64,000 nucleotides of DNA from the NCBI GenBank assembly GCA_947498505.1, contig CANMKG010000002.1, forward strand, positions 62,001-126,000, read 5' to 3'. The notes below the pieces were generated by a model. It made no database searches. It saw only the letters and a program-made list of their open reading frames with translations, and was not told the origin of the DNA. Position 1 is the stretch's first letter; every line of letters starts with the position of its first letter. Source of the DNA: an uncultured Maribacter sp. (GTDB lineage Bacteria > Bacteroidota > Bacteroidia > Flavobacteriales > Flavobacteriaceae). Of this stretch, positions 51,613 to 60,246 are shown piece after piece. The position numbers were made by a program, and so were the translations under genes.

Positions 51613-52834
51613 CTATTGTATTGTTTTTTATTACGAGCGCGGAGTTTGTACCTCCAAACCCAAAAGAATTCGATAAAAATACGTCAATTTTTTTATCTAT
51701 AGTTTTACGAACTAAATTTAATTTGGTCGAATCTTCGTCGGTGTTTTCTAAATTAATATTAGGCGCTACGAATGAATTTTTCATCATTAGCATGGAGTAA
51801 ATAATTTCGCTTGCTCCTGCCATCCAACATTCATGACCTGTCATAGACTTGGTTGAACTAACATGAGGGTTGTGCTCTCCAAAAACTTCATGAATAGCTT
51901 TTGCTTCGTTCGCGTCGCCAACAGGAGTAGAGGTTGCATGAGCGTTAACATAGTCTATTTGTGACGCGTTAAGGTTTGCATTTTCTAAAGCTTTTTTCAT
52001 TGCTCTGGACGGGCCCTCTACATTTGGAGTAGAAATATGACCTCCGTTTGAGGAGAAACCGTATCCTACTATTTCACCTAAAATGGTAGCTCCTCTTTTC
52101 ATGGCAGATTCGTATGTTTCTACTACTAGGGTTGCACCACCTCCACTAGGAACAAGTCCGTTACGGTCTTTGTCAAAGGGGCGAGATGCCTTTTCAGGAT
52201 TTTCATTGTTAATAGCAAAAACGCCAAGGCCGTCAAAACTTGCCATTGCTAAAGGGTTAATTTCTTGAGCACCACCACAAATAATACAATCTTGAAGTCC
52301 ACTTTTAATAAATTGATACGCAACTCCAATGGCATGAGACCCACTAGCACAAGCTGCACTAAGCGTAAAATTAACACCTGTGAGTTTAAAAATGGTGGCA
52401 AGGTTCATGGTTATGGTCGAATTCATTGCTTTAAAAATAGCTCCTGACCCCACCAAAGTGGTATCTTTTTTAGCTCTAACAATGTCAATAGATTCTATTA
52501 CAGATTTCGCCGTACTGTCATTTCCGTAAATAATACCAACTTCATTATTTTCAAAAAAAGATGATTCTATCTTTGCATTTTTTAGCGCTTCCATGGTAGC
52601 AGCATAGGCATACATGCCTTCATCTCCAAGGCTAACGCGTTGTCTCCTGGAAAGTAATTTTTTTAAATCAGGAACATCTACCATGCCTGTTAGGCATGAT
52701 CTATAACCTAAATCTTCTCTGGACTTGTCGTAGACAATCCCAGATTTTCCTTTGTATAGGGATTCTTTTACTTCATCTAAGTTTTTACCAATGCATGAAT
52801 ATATGCCCATTCCCGATATTACTACCCTTCTCAT
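51605..52834 (-). CDS. Beta-ketoacyl-ACP synthase II (FabF-like)
   Basis: 409 aa with C162 (SAACASGSHAIG), H299 (NAHATSTPVGD) and H334 (MTGHECWMAGA), and SNSFGFGGTNSALV at the C-terminus. This is the most FabF-like KS in the cluster. It forms an operon block with an ACP and a FabG-like reductase. Confidence 0.92.
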   Translation of the reverse strand: MRRVVISGMGIYSCIGKNLDEVKESLYKGKSGIVYDKSREDLGYRSCLTGMVDVPDLKKLLSRRQRVSLGDEGMYAYAATMEALKNAKIESSFFENNEVGIIYGNDSTAKSVIESIDIVRAKKDTTLVGSGAIFKAMNSTITMNLATIFKLTGVNFTLSAACASGSHAIGVAYQFIKSGLQDCIICGGAQEINPLAMASFDGLGVFAINNENPEKASRPFDKDRNGLVPSGGGATLVVETYESAMKRGATILGEIVGYGFSSNGGHISTPNVEGPSRAMKKALENANLNASQIDYVNAHATSTPVGDANEAKAIHEVFGEHNPHVSSTKSMTGHECWMAGASEIIYSMLMMKNSFVAPNINLENTDEDSTKLNLVRKTIDKKIDVFLSNSFGFGGTNSALVIKNNTIDG

Positions 52835-52852
52835 GAATTTGTATGCTATTTA

Positions 52853-53605
52853 TTAAGAGTATATACCTCCGTTAATATTTACCACTTCACCTGTAATATA
52901 CGATGCATTTTTTGAAGCTAAAAAAGAAACAAGATGAGCTACTTCTTCTGGTTTTCCAAATCGGTTGGTTGGAATCATTTTTTTAAGCTCTTTTTCGTTT
53001 AATTCCCCTGTCATGTCTGTTTGAATAAATCCTGGGGCAACAGCATTTACCGTGACATTACGTTTGGCAACTTCTTGGGCAAGAGCTTTGGTTGCTGCAA
53101 TAATTGCCCCTTTTGCAGCAGAATAATTGGTTTGGCCGGGAGTTCCTTTTAATCCAGAAACCGAAACCATATTAATAATTCTACCATACTTATTGACAAG
53201 CAATTTTTGAATAAGATGATTTGTTACATTGAAAAATCCGTTTAAACTAGTGTCAATAACATTGGACCAATCTTCGGGTTTCATCCACATGAATAAACCA
53301 TCTTTTGTTATTCCTGCGTTATTTACAATAACTTCAATAATATCATTTTCATGATTTTTAGTCCAATTATCTAATGCTGAAGATACCGCATCAGCATCTG
53401 AAACATTAAATTGTAATAACTCTCCTTTTCCACCAACCTCTTCTATTAAAGAGAGTGTTTCTTCCGCAGCAGATTTATTACTATTGTAATTTATAATTAT
53501 TGTATAATCGGAATCTTTTGCTAACTGTATGCAAACAGCTCTGCCAATTCCTCTAGAGCCACCTGTTACAAGTGCATATTTTTTCTTTTCTTTTTTTTCT
53601 TCCAT
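52853..53605 (-). CDS. 3-oxoacyl-ACP reductase (FabG-like)
   Basis: 250 aa from the ATG at 53605 (a TTG precedes it). Classical SDR: TGGSRGIG cofactor loop (residues 14-21), NNAG, the catalytic S148/S150, Y161 and K165 (NYSAAKGAI), and PGFIQTDMT. Reduces 3-oxoacyl-ACP with NADPH. The N-terminus is unusually Lys/Glu-rich. No other ketoreductase is present in the cluster, so it presumably serves both branches. Confidence 0.92.
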   Translation of the reverse strand: MEEKKEKKKYALVTGGSRGIGRAVCIQLAKDSDYTIIINYNSNKSAAEETLSLIEEVGGKGELLQFNVSDADAVSSALDNWTKNHENDIIEVIVNNAGITKDGLFMWMKPEDWSNVIDTSLNGFFNVTNHLIQKLLVNKYGRIINMVSVSGLKGTPGQTNYSAAKGAIIAATKALAQEVAKRNVTVNAVAPGFIQTDMTGELNEKELKKMIPTNRFGKPEEVAHLVSFLASKNASYITGEVVNINGGIYS

Positions 53606-53634
53606 CAATTAAGAAGTAGTTTTCTCGTGGTTGC

Positions 53635-54777
53635 TTATTTAGAGGCATCAACAAAGGTTTCTACATTCTGAAACCATTTGCCTCCAAGAGGTTCGCCTTT
53701 GGTGTTTAAAAACGTCCACCCTTTTTTAGATTTAACTCTCGCTAACCCATTAATAAATCCTTTTTTGAAGCCCGACATTACAAATGAAAACCCTGCTGAA
53801 ATATCATACTCCATTGGAATTACAACTTTTCCGGTGTTATCTATAAATCCCCATTTTTTTTCACGTACAGGAGCTAGGTTATCATCAGGAGAAAATATCT
53901 CTGCATCTTTAAATTGTAATGCTATTACCTCTTCTCCTTTTTCGTTAATGTAACCCCATTTTTTGCTATTAGCTACAGGAGCTAGTCCGTTTACAAAAGC
54001 CTTAACCTTATCATATTTAGGTTTAACAATCCATTCCCCATTACTATTTACAAATCCCCATTTTTTACCAACTCTAACAGAAGTTAGCGTTGAGGTTTCA
54101 TAGAAATTTGCAATTTTAATTGCATCAGGAATTGCTTTAAAAGAATTGTTGACAAGAATACCAAATGCTTCCCCTTTCTTTGCCCAAAGGCCATTTTTAT
54201 TGTGTCTGCTAAGACCATCGTATTCAACAGGAATAGTAATGTCTCCTTTTGTATTAATCATGCCCCACTTGGTGCCTTCTTTAACCCTAGCAAAGCCATC
54301 ATGAAAATTTTTAATCATGGTATATTTAGGTTCCATAATTAGTTTTCCATTTGTACCTAAAAGACCTGTTAGCTCACCTTTTTTAATAAGGGCAACTCCA
54401 TTATTAAAATCAAAATATTTATCTGCCTCAGGAACTTCTAAAGTTTTATCTGAGGAATCAATATACTTCCATTTTTCGTTTTCAAAAACAAGTGCATAAC
54501 CAGAATTAAAAGCTTTTACACGATCATATTTTGGTTGGATAATCCATTCCCCAGTTGTATTTATGTATCCCCATTTTTCATCTTGAAGGGCAGCAGCATA
54601 TTTTTCAGAAAAAGTGCCAACTTTTTTAAATTGAGGTTGAATAACAAAACTCCCTGATTTATCAATAAAACCAAATAGTCCATTTTCTCTTGCCACGGCA
54701 AGCTCTTGCGCATTTATACTATTCAAACATAACAAAAGCACTATTGCAAGCGCCTTAAAAATTTTAATTGTTCTCAT
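53635..54777 (-). CDS. Secreted WG-repeat protein
   Basis: 380 aa with a signal peptide (cleavage after NSINAQ). The mature protein is a run of about nine WG repeats (for example EKWGYINTTGEWIIQPKYDR and KKWGFVNSNGEWIVKPKYDK), which form beta-hairpin units in extracellular or periplasmic proteins. No catalytic motif. It overlaps the ammonia-lyase gene by 14 bp, so it is made together with the first enzyme of the pathway, although its role in pigment formation is unknown. Confidence 0.85.
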   Translation of the reverse strand: MRTIKIFKALAIVLLLCLNSINAQELAVARENGLFGFIDKSGSFVIQPQFKKVGTFSEKYAAALQDEKWGYINTTGEWIIQPKYDRVKAFNSGYALVFENEKWKYIDSSDKTLEVPEADKYFDFNNGVALIKKGELTGLLGTNGKLIMEPKYTMIKNFHDGFARVKEGTKWGMINTKGDITIPVEYDGLSRHNKNGLWAKKGEAFGILVNNSFKAIPDAIKIANFYETSTLTSVRVGKKWGFVNSNGEWIVKPKYDKVKAFVNGLAPVANSKKWGYINEKGEEVIALQFKDAEIFSPDDNLAPVREKKWGFIDNTGKVVIPMEYDISAGFSFVMSGFKKGFINGLARVKSKKGWTFLNTKGEPLGGKWFQNVETFVDASK

Positions 54778-56293
54778 GATTAATAATAAAGTTCTTTACT
54801 TCGTTAACATAGGGATACATTATTGGATCCTCTTTGAATGGGGGAACAATCTTACGAACAGCATCATACATTTTTTTAGTTTTGGATGATACTTTGTCTT
54901 GTACTTTTAAGTATTCTATTGCTTGAACTACCGTTATTAATTCGATAGCAACAACCTCAAAAGCATTTTCTATTACTTTTTTAGTAATTAATGCCGCGTT
55001 AGTACCCATACTCACAATATCTTGATTGTCATTGTTATTTGGAATACTATGAACGTACATAGGGTTTGATAGTGTTTGATTTTCCGCTGTTGTCGAAGTT
55101 GCGGTAAATTGTACACCTTGCATACCAAAATTAAGCCCTAATTCTCCTAAATTTACAAAAGGAGGGAGGATGTCGTTTAATTTTGAGTTCATTAAATAAT
55201 TAAGTTGTCTTTCGGCAAGCATGCTTAATTTGGTAACTACAATTTTTAGTTTATCCATTTCAAGTGAAACATAATCACCATGAAAATTACCTCCATGATA
55301 TACATGCTTTTTTTCTACGTCAACAATCGGGTTGTCGTTTGCTGAATTAACTTCTTCAATCATAATTCTTTCTACACCATTTAAAGTATCAAGTACTGGG
55401 CCTAGAATTTGAGGAACACATCTAATAGAGTAGTATTCTTGAACTTTTTCTTCAAAAACTTTTACGCCATTATTGTCTGTATATAAATGATGTTCTCTTT
55501 TTCTTGTTAAGGTACTATCTTTTAAATGTGACCTCATGGATCTTGCAATTTCGCGTTGACCCTTATGTTTTTTAGTTTGGTTTAATTCCTTTGACAAATG
55601 ATCATCGTAAGCTTCCATAATTTCGTTTATGGCAGAAGAACAGGCGATTGCCCATTCTAACAAACGACGGGTGTATATGGTGTTGACAACCCCGATGCCT
55701 GTCATTACTGATGTACCATTAATAAGTCCAAGTCCCTCACGAAGCTCAACAGATATTGGCTTTAAGCCTTCAGATTTAAAAACTTCTTCGGTGGGTTTTC
55801 TTTCTCCTTTATAAAAAACTTCACCTTCACCAATTAAAACTAATGCTAAGTGTGCTAGTTGAACCAAGTCACCACTGGCTCCAACGCCACCATGCTCATA
55901 TATAAGAGGAGTAATATCTCTATTAATTAACTCCACCATTAATTCAATAACAGAAATATGAACACCTGAGTTTCCTAAACTTAGAGTGTTTATTCTAGCA
56001 AGCATGGCTGCTTTAACATAAGCAGGTGCTATAGGATTTCCTGTTCCAGAAGCGTGGCTTCTAATTAGGTTGTATTGCAATTGAATAGTTTCGGAATCCT
56101 TTATTTTATATTGAGCCATAGGGCCGAAACCTGTATTAACTCCGTAAATTACTTTGTTTTGCGAAAAATCCTTTAAAAAATTGTGACTCTCCTGTACGGT
56201 TTTTATGACTTCTTCAGAAACCGTTACTTTTTCTCCTTTAAAGATTACATCATAAAACTCTGTAATTCCTAACTTTCCTTTAATTTTTGGCAT
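54764..56293 (-). CDS. Tyrosine ammonia-lyase (HAL/PAL family)
   Basis: 509 aa. The MIO cofactor arises from Ala139-Ser140-Gly141 (GGVGASGDLVQL). Other family blocks: VIYGVNTGFGPMA, GTSVMTGIGVV, NSANDNPIVDV, YHGGNFHGDY. The residues at the substrate-selectivity position are Ser79-His80 (IRSHASG), the pair usual in histidine ammonia-lyases, yet the overall sequence closely follows what I recall of the characterised F. johnsoniae tyrosine ammonia-lyase, which carries the same pair. It makes 4-coumarate, the aryl-polyene starter. First gene of the leftward operon. Confidence 0.9.
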   Translation of the reverse strand: MPKIKGKLGITEFYDVIFKGEKVTVSEEVIKTVQESHNFLKDFSQNKVIYGVNTGFGPMAQYKIKDSETIQLQYNLIRSHASGTGNPIAPAYVKAAMLARINTLSLGNSGVHISVIELMVELINRDITPLIYEHGGVGASGDLVQLAHLALVLIGEGEVFYKGERKPTEEVFKSEGLKPISVELREGLGLINGTSVMTGIGVVNTIYTRRLLEWAIACSSAINEIMEAYDDHLSKELNQTKKHKGQREIARSMRSHLKDSTLTRKREHHLYTDNNGVKVFEEKVQEYYSIRCVPQILGPVLDTLNGVERIMIEEVNSANDNPIVDVEKKHVYHGGNFHGDYVSLEMDKLKIVVTKLSMLAERQLNYLMNSKLNDILPPFVNLGELGLNFGMQGVQFTATSTTAENQTLSNPMYVHSIPNNNDNQDIVSMGTNAALITKKVIENAFEVVAIELITVVQAIEYLKVQDKVSSKTKKMYDAVRKIVPPFKEDPIMYPYVNEVKNFIINHENN

Positions 56294-56354
56294 CTATGGT
56301 TGGGTATACTTAAATAAGCGACAATTTATAAATAAAAATAGTTAATTTGGTGTG

Positions 56355-56362
56355 CAAATTTA
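56355..56362 (-). promoter_or_regulatory. -7 box upstream of the ammonia-lyase gene
   Basis: On the - strand TAAATTTG fits TAnnTTTG and lies about 60 nt before the start codon, which would give a leader of roughly 50 nt. No convincing -33 element was seen. It is the probable main promoter of the pigment operon. Confidence 0.45.
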
Positions 56363-56396
56363 TAATAATTAATGAATCTATAATTTAAATACTAAG

Positions 56397-57638
56397 ATGA
56401 ATCAAGAATTTGTAGAGGTATTAGTAATTGGAGCGGGACCTTCAGGTTGTGTTGCAGCTTCATATTTACATAATAACGGCTTTAAAGTTAAGGTAGTTGA
56501 AAAAAATACATTTCCTCGGTTTGTCATAGGAGAAAGCCTGTTACCTAGGTGTATGGATCATTTTGATGAGGTAGATTTATTACAGCCACTAAAAGATTTT
56601 GGTTTTGAAATTAAGTCGGGTGCTAGGTTTATGAGAGGAGAGGAGATATGTAATTTTGATTTTAGCAAAAAACATGGCGAAGGTTGGGATTGGACATGGC
56701 AAGTGCCTAGAGCAGATTTTGATTCTGTTTTGGCAAATACTTTAATTGACAGAGGAGTGGATATTGCTTTTGAGCAAGAAGTGGTTGCTGTTAATATTTT
56801 GGATGAGGGCTCAACCGTTGATATAAAGGATGTAGATGGAAACATTACACAAATTTCGGCCAAATTTATAATTGATTCTAGTGGATTTGGGAGAGTGCTG
56901 CCAAGGTTATTAGATTTGGAAAAACCATCTCCTTTACCAAAACACTCCTCAATTTTTGTACATGTTGAAGATGTAAAAAGACCAGAAGGAAAAGAAGGGA
57001 CTTTAATTACGTTTGATGTGTTAAGTCAAGAAACTTGGTTATGGGTTATTCCTTTTTCGGATGGACGTACAAGTATTGGTTTGGTTGGTCCAACGGAATA
57101 TATTGAATCATTCAAAGGAAGTAATGAGGAGAGATTAAGAGAAATTATAAAGTTATCTGACTATTATAAAAACCGTTTTGAGGGTGTAGATTTTAATTTT
57201 GAACCTAAAGCAATTAAAAATTACTCGAAATCTGTGAAGCAAATTTTTGGAAAAGGTTATGCATTAACGGGTAATAGTGCTGAGTTTTTAGATCCTGTGT
57301 TTTCTTCAGGGGTAACTTTTGCTACAGAATCTGCTTTATTAGCGGCTAAGTTAGCCACTAAGGAACTTAAAGGTGATATTGTAAATTGGGAAAAGGAGTA
57401 TTACGGTCATATTAAAAAGGGCGTAAATGTATTTTCTACTTATGTAAATGAGTGGTATACAGGTAATTTGCAGAAAATATTTTTTCATCGTCCTGAAAAC
57501 CCAGAGGTTAAAAAACAAATATGTGCAGTTTTAGCTGGCTATGTTTGGGATGAAACTAATCCGTTTGTAAAAAACCATAATAGGTTGGTGAGAACGGTAG
57601 CCAAAATAATTGATATGGAAAATCAGGTGAATATCTAA
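56397..57638 (+). CDS. Flavin-dependent halogenase-like monooxygenase (divergent from the operon)
   Basis: 413 aa. FAD-binding motif VIGAGPSGCVAA (residues 10-21), then FPRFVIGESLLPRC, which is characteristic of phenolic halogenases, and WLWVIP, matching the halogenase motif WxWxIP. The C-terminal ALTGNSAEFLDPVFSSGVTFA is the FAD/product region. Flexirubins may carry a ring chlorine, which this enzyme could introduce; hydroxylation is an alternative. It reads away from the ammonia-lyase gene across a 103-bp divergent promoter region and ends 23 bp from a convergent gene. Confidence 0.85.
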   Translation: MNQEFVEVLVIGAGPSGCVAASYLHNNGFKVKVVEKNTFPRFVIGESLLPRCMDHFDEVDLLQPLKDFGFEIKSGARFMRGEEICNFDFSKKHGEGWDWTWQVPRADFDSVLANTLIDRGVDIAFEQEVVAVNILDEGSTVDIKDVDGNITQISAKFIIDSSGFGRVLPRLLDLEKPSPLPKHSSIFVHVEDVKRPEGKEGTLITFDVLSQETWLWVIPFSDGRTSIGLVGPTEYIESFKGSNEERLREIIKLSDYYKNRFEGVDFNFEPKAIKNYSKSVKQIFGKGYALTGNSAEFLDPVFSSGVTFATESALLAAKLATKELKGDIVNWEKEYYGHIKKGVNVFSTYVNEWYTGNLQKIFFHRPENPEVKKQICAVLAGYVWDETNPFVKNHNRLVRTVAKIIDMENQVNI

Positions 57639-57661
57639 GTAATTCGTTTAATGTTTTTAGG

Positions 57662-58264
57662 TTAAGTCTTTCTGCAAAAATGTTTGGAAGTAGCTTTGCC
57701 TAGTTCTCCATATGCAGTTTTTACACGTTCAAATTCATCTGAACTTGGTCTACCATGAATTTTAACAATTTTGGTTGCATATAAAATGTTGTCTTTAGAA
57801 TCGTTTTTATAAATCGTAATAGTGACTTCTAATTTTGTGTCTTCTCCCCAAACCGTAGCATCATACCCCGGATAAATAAAAGAAGTTGTAATCACCATGG
57901 TGTGATTAGCATTCGGATTTTCTTTTCCAATATTGATTTTTCTCTTTTTTAGTTTAAAGTTATTAAACTCCTTTATAAATTCAGGTTCATAAATATTTTT
58001 CCTGTTTCCGAACCATTGTTCTTTAAATATTCTGCCCGAACCTTTAATCTTTCGCTCTCTTTTATTTACTTGAAAGGTAATAAAAGAAGCTTCAGAATCG
58101 TAGTTTGGAATTTTTAATAAGCTATCATATTCAAATACAACCTTATATTCAGAAATCCCTTCGATGTTCTTCAAGCTTCCTAGGTTTGTTTCATATTTTT
58201 GAGCAAATAGAAATGAGCATGAAGTAAAGATTGATACTAAAAAAATATTAATAATTATTCTCAT
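57662..58264 (-). CDS. Secreted protein, paralogue of the upstream gene
   Basis: 200 aa with a signal peptide (MRIIINIFLVSIFTSCSFLFAQ). Blocks such as LGSLKNIEGISEYKVVFEYD, IPNYDSEASFI and KEQWFGNRKNIYEPEFIKEFNNF recur in the neighbouring protein. Similar pairs occur in flavobacteria but I know no function. Strand- and charge-rich, without catalytic motifs. Separated from the upstream copy by a strong terminator. Confidence 0.7.
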   Translation of the reverse strand: MRIIINIFLVSIFTSCSFLFAQKYETNLGSLKNIEGISEYKVVFEYDSLLKIPNYDSEASFITFQVNKRERKIKGSGRIFKEQWFGNRKNIYEPEFIKEFNNFKLKKRKINIGKENPNANHTMVITTSFIYPGYDATVWGEDTKLEVTITIYKNDSKDNILYATKIVKIHGRPSSDEFERVKTAYGELGKATSKHFCRKT

Positions 58265-58351
58265 TAGTAACTGTAATTTTATCGTGTTTTTTAAAGTATT
58301 AAATATGAGAATATTTTATGACTAACAAAAATAAGAGCGTTTTTAGGTTAA

Positions 58352-58380
58352 AAAAAAAGCCTCCATTTGGAGGCTTTTTG
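58352..58380 (-). terminator. Terminator after the second paralogue
   Basis: AAGCCTCC (58357-58364) pairs with GGAGGCTT (58369-58376) around ATTT, flanked by A- and T-tracts that extend the stem. On the - strand it immediately follows the stop at 58386 and is followed by a T-run. Confidence 0.85.
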
Positions 58381-58385
58381 TCTAA

Positions 58386-58994
58386 TTATTTTAAAGCTTT
58401 TTTCTTTAGATAACCAGCAAAAGATTTTGCTGCTTTTGCATAACACTCGGATATTCGATATCCAGAATTAAAATCGTAGCCCATTGCGCCACTACCTTGA
58501 ACGTCTAAATATTTACCAGAAAATAAAACATTATCTGGGTTTGCAGTTTCAAATACAGTAACTATAACATCAATTTCCGCATTATGCCTTACAATACCAA
58601 CGTTATATCCTGCGTATAATTTCGTAGTATGAATTAACATAGTATATTCAGCTTCAGTATTTTCTTTATCTGCATGTACTATGGTACCTTTGGTAAAACG
58701 TTTGTTAAATGATTCAATAAATTTTGGCTCATAAAACTCCTCACGGTCGGTAAACCATGTTTTTTTAAATTTCTCACCTAATCCTGGTTCTTTTTCCTCT
58801 CTCTTTTTGGCTTTGTCAGCAAGAAATTCTTCTTCAGAATCATATTTAGGAATTTGAACGTCGGTATAGTCAAATTCTAAATTATACTCGGTTATACCTG
58901 AAAGGTTTTTAATGTTTCCTTCCTGTACCTTAAGTTTTTGGCCGAACATGGCTACAGTAAAAAGGAATAGTACTGCGGTGATAGTTTTTTTCAT
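58386..58994 (-). CDS. Secreted protein of unknown function (tandem paralogue)
   Basis: 202 aa with a signal peptide (MKKTITAVLFLFTVAMFGQ). Shares the core EGNIKNLSGITEYNLEFDYTD, IPKYDSEEEFLADKAKKREEK and TWFTDREEFYEPKFIESFNKR with the gene at 57662. The C-terminal half (TMLIHTTKLYAGYNVGIVRHNAEIDVIVTVFE) resembles the conserved part of small envelope proteins but is not assigned. Monocistronic with its own terminator. Confidence 0.72.
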   Translation of the reverse strand: MKKTITAVLFLFTVAMFGQKLKVQEGNIKNLSGITEYNLEFDYTDVQIPKYDSEEEFLADKAKKREEKEPGLGEKFKKTWFTDREEFYEPKFIESFNKRFTKGTIVHADKENTEAEYTMLIHTTKLYAGYNVGIVRHNAEIDVIVTVFETANPDNVLFSGKYLDVQGSGAMGYDFNSGYRISECYAKAAKSFAGYLKKKALK

Positions 58995-59102
58995 GATTAA
59001 TTTGTTTAGAGAATGTTTTTGATTGACATAAAAGTAGTCAATGGTTACATTAATATTGTTTAAAACGAGGAAAAAAAGAAAATATTCTAATTGGCAGTTA
59101 AA

Positions 59103-59933
59103 TTAAAACTGCGCAACAATACCCACGCTATTTGGCGCAAAATTAAGGTTCCAAGTCACCTTCTTTGTTGATGCATTGTATTTTTCATCATACTTACGGT
59201 CTAAGTATCTATCAATAGACTCTACTGTAAAAATACTAATAGCTACACTTAGCGCAACATCAGAAAGCCAATGTTTGCCTTCCCAAAGTCTTGAAATTGC
59301 TGGTACAGAGCCTAAAGTATATATTCCTGTTTTTATCCAGGGGTTTTTAAATTGTTTGGCAATGGCGTGAGCGTTTGTCATAGCTAAAATTGCATGACCT
59401 GATGGAAACGCATGGTATTCTTCGTTTGAGGTAAATGGAATAAAAGTGTCATTAGATTTTCCACTAAGCGGGCGTGCTCTACCTACTGCTGATTTTAAAA
59501 TTTGTTGTAATAACCCAGCAGAAGCTGCAGATGAAACCAATAAAACACCCGTTCTTCTAAGTTTTTCGTTTTTTAGTATTAGACCTGTAGCATAAACAGC
59601 CCCCGTAATCATAAAGTTGTTTTGTGGGCTACCGTATTGAAAGCCATAATCTCTAATGCCCTTGGGAACATCTTCTTTTATGCCAACAAAATAATCGCTA
59701 ACGGGCTCATCAATCAAAAAGATAAGTCCAGTTCCTGCTGCAGTTACACCAAAAGTTGTCCAATCTTTTTTTTGCCAATGTAAAGGTCGTGTGTAAGAGT
59801 AACCAATGCCTTTGAAAACATTCACCATATCATAGGTAAACATATTCCATCTGGTTTCTTTGTCATGCTTTTCTTGAGAAAACATAATTGTTGAAACGAA
59901 AAATAGGATTAGTAAAACAAATCTTTTTTTCAT
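59103..59933 (-). CDS. PAP2-family phosphatase, secreted/membrane
   Basis: 276 aa with a signal peptide (cleavage after TIMFSQ). The three PAP2 signature blocks are present: KSAVGRARP (KxxxxxxRP), FPSGHAI (PSGH) and SRLWEGKHWLSDV (SRxxxxxHxxxD). Hydrophobic segments around 60-150 and 190-225 place it in or at a membrane. Likely substrates are undecaprenyl diphosphate or phosphatidic acid. Single gene. Confidence 0.88.
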   Translation of the reverse strand: MKKRFVLLILFFVSTIMFSQEKHDKETRWNMFTYDMVNVFKGIGYSYTRPLHWQKKDWTTFGVTAAGTGLIFLIDEPVSDYFVGIKEDVPKGIRDYGFQYGSPQNNFMITGAVYATGLILKNEKLRRTGVLLVSSAASAGLLQQILKSAVGRARPLSGKSNDTFIPFTSNEEYHAFPSGHAILAMTNAHAIAKQFKNPWIKTGIYTLGSVPAISRLWEGKHWLSDVALSVAISIFTVESIDRYLDRKYDEKYNASTKKVTWNLNFAPNSVGIVAQF

Positions 59934-60007
59934 AAGAACAACAAAGTTAACACCTTAATTAAGTTGTAAAATTTTTTTGTTGAAAATAATTGGAGTATGG
60001 CTATACG

Positions 60008-60178
60008 TTAAGCCACTTTTTTGATTAAATCAAAGCATGGGCAGCGGTCACAACGTTTGTGCTCACCTTTTTTAAATTTTTTGCAACACTTAGATTTTAA
60101 CTTAACAGCATCTAATTGCTTAAGTTTTGCCTTTTTGAGGGTTTTAAGTTGCTTTTTCTTTTCTTTCTTTTTGCCCAT
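60008..60178 (-). CDS. Tiny Lys/Cys-rich protein
   Basis: 56 aa from the ATG at 60178 (MGKKKEKKK); a longer frame to 60202 is possible. The first half is strongly basic, the second half has CC, then CDRCPC, five cysteines that could bind a metal. Similar small proteins exist in flavobacteria as far as I recall, with unknown role. Given the composition, nucleic acid or ribosome contact is conceivable. Confidence 0.6.
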   Translation of the reverse strand: MGKKKEKKKQLKTLKKAKLKQLDAVKLKSKCCKKFKKGEHKRCDRCPCFDLIKKVA

Positions 60179-60246
60179 TCTATTATTAAAAGAATAACGC
60201 AAAAGTAATTATTTTAAATCAATCTAAATAAAAATATTTAAAAAAT

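Noticed and set aside
54764-56293. Histidine ammonia-lyase (hutH)
   Set aside because: The Ser-His pair would suggest it, but there are no other hut genes and the sequence follows the flavobacterial tyrosine ammonia-lyase.
56397-57638. Geranylgeranyl reductase
   Set aside because: The fold is shared, but the WxWxIP motif and GESLLP block favour a halogenase-type monooxygenase, and context supports a phenolic substrate.
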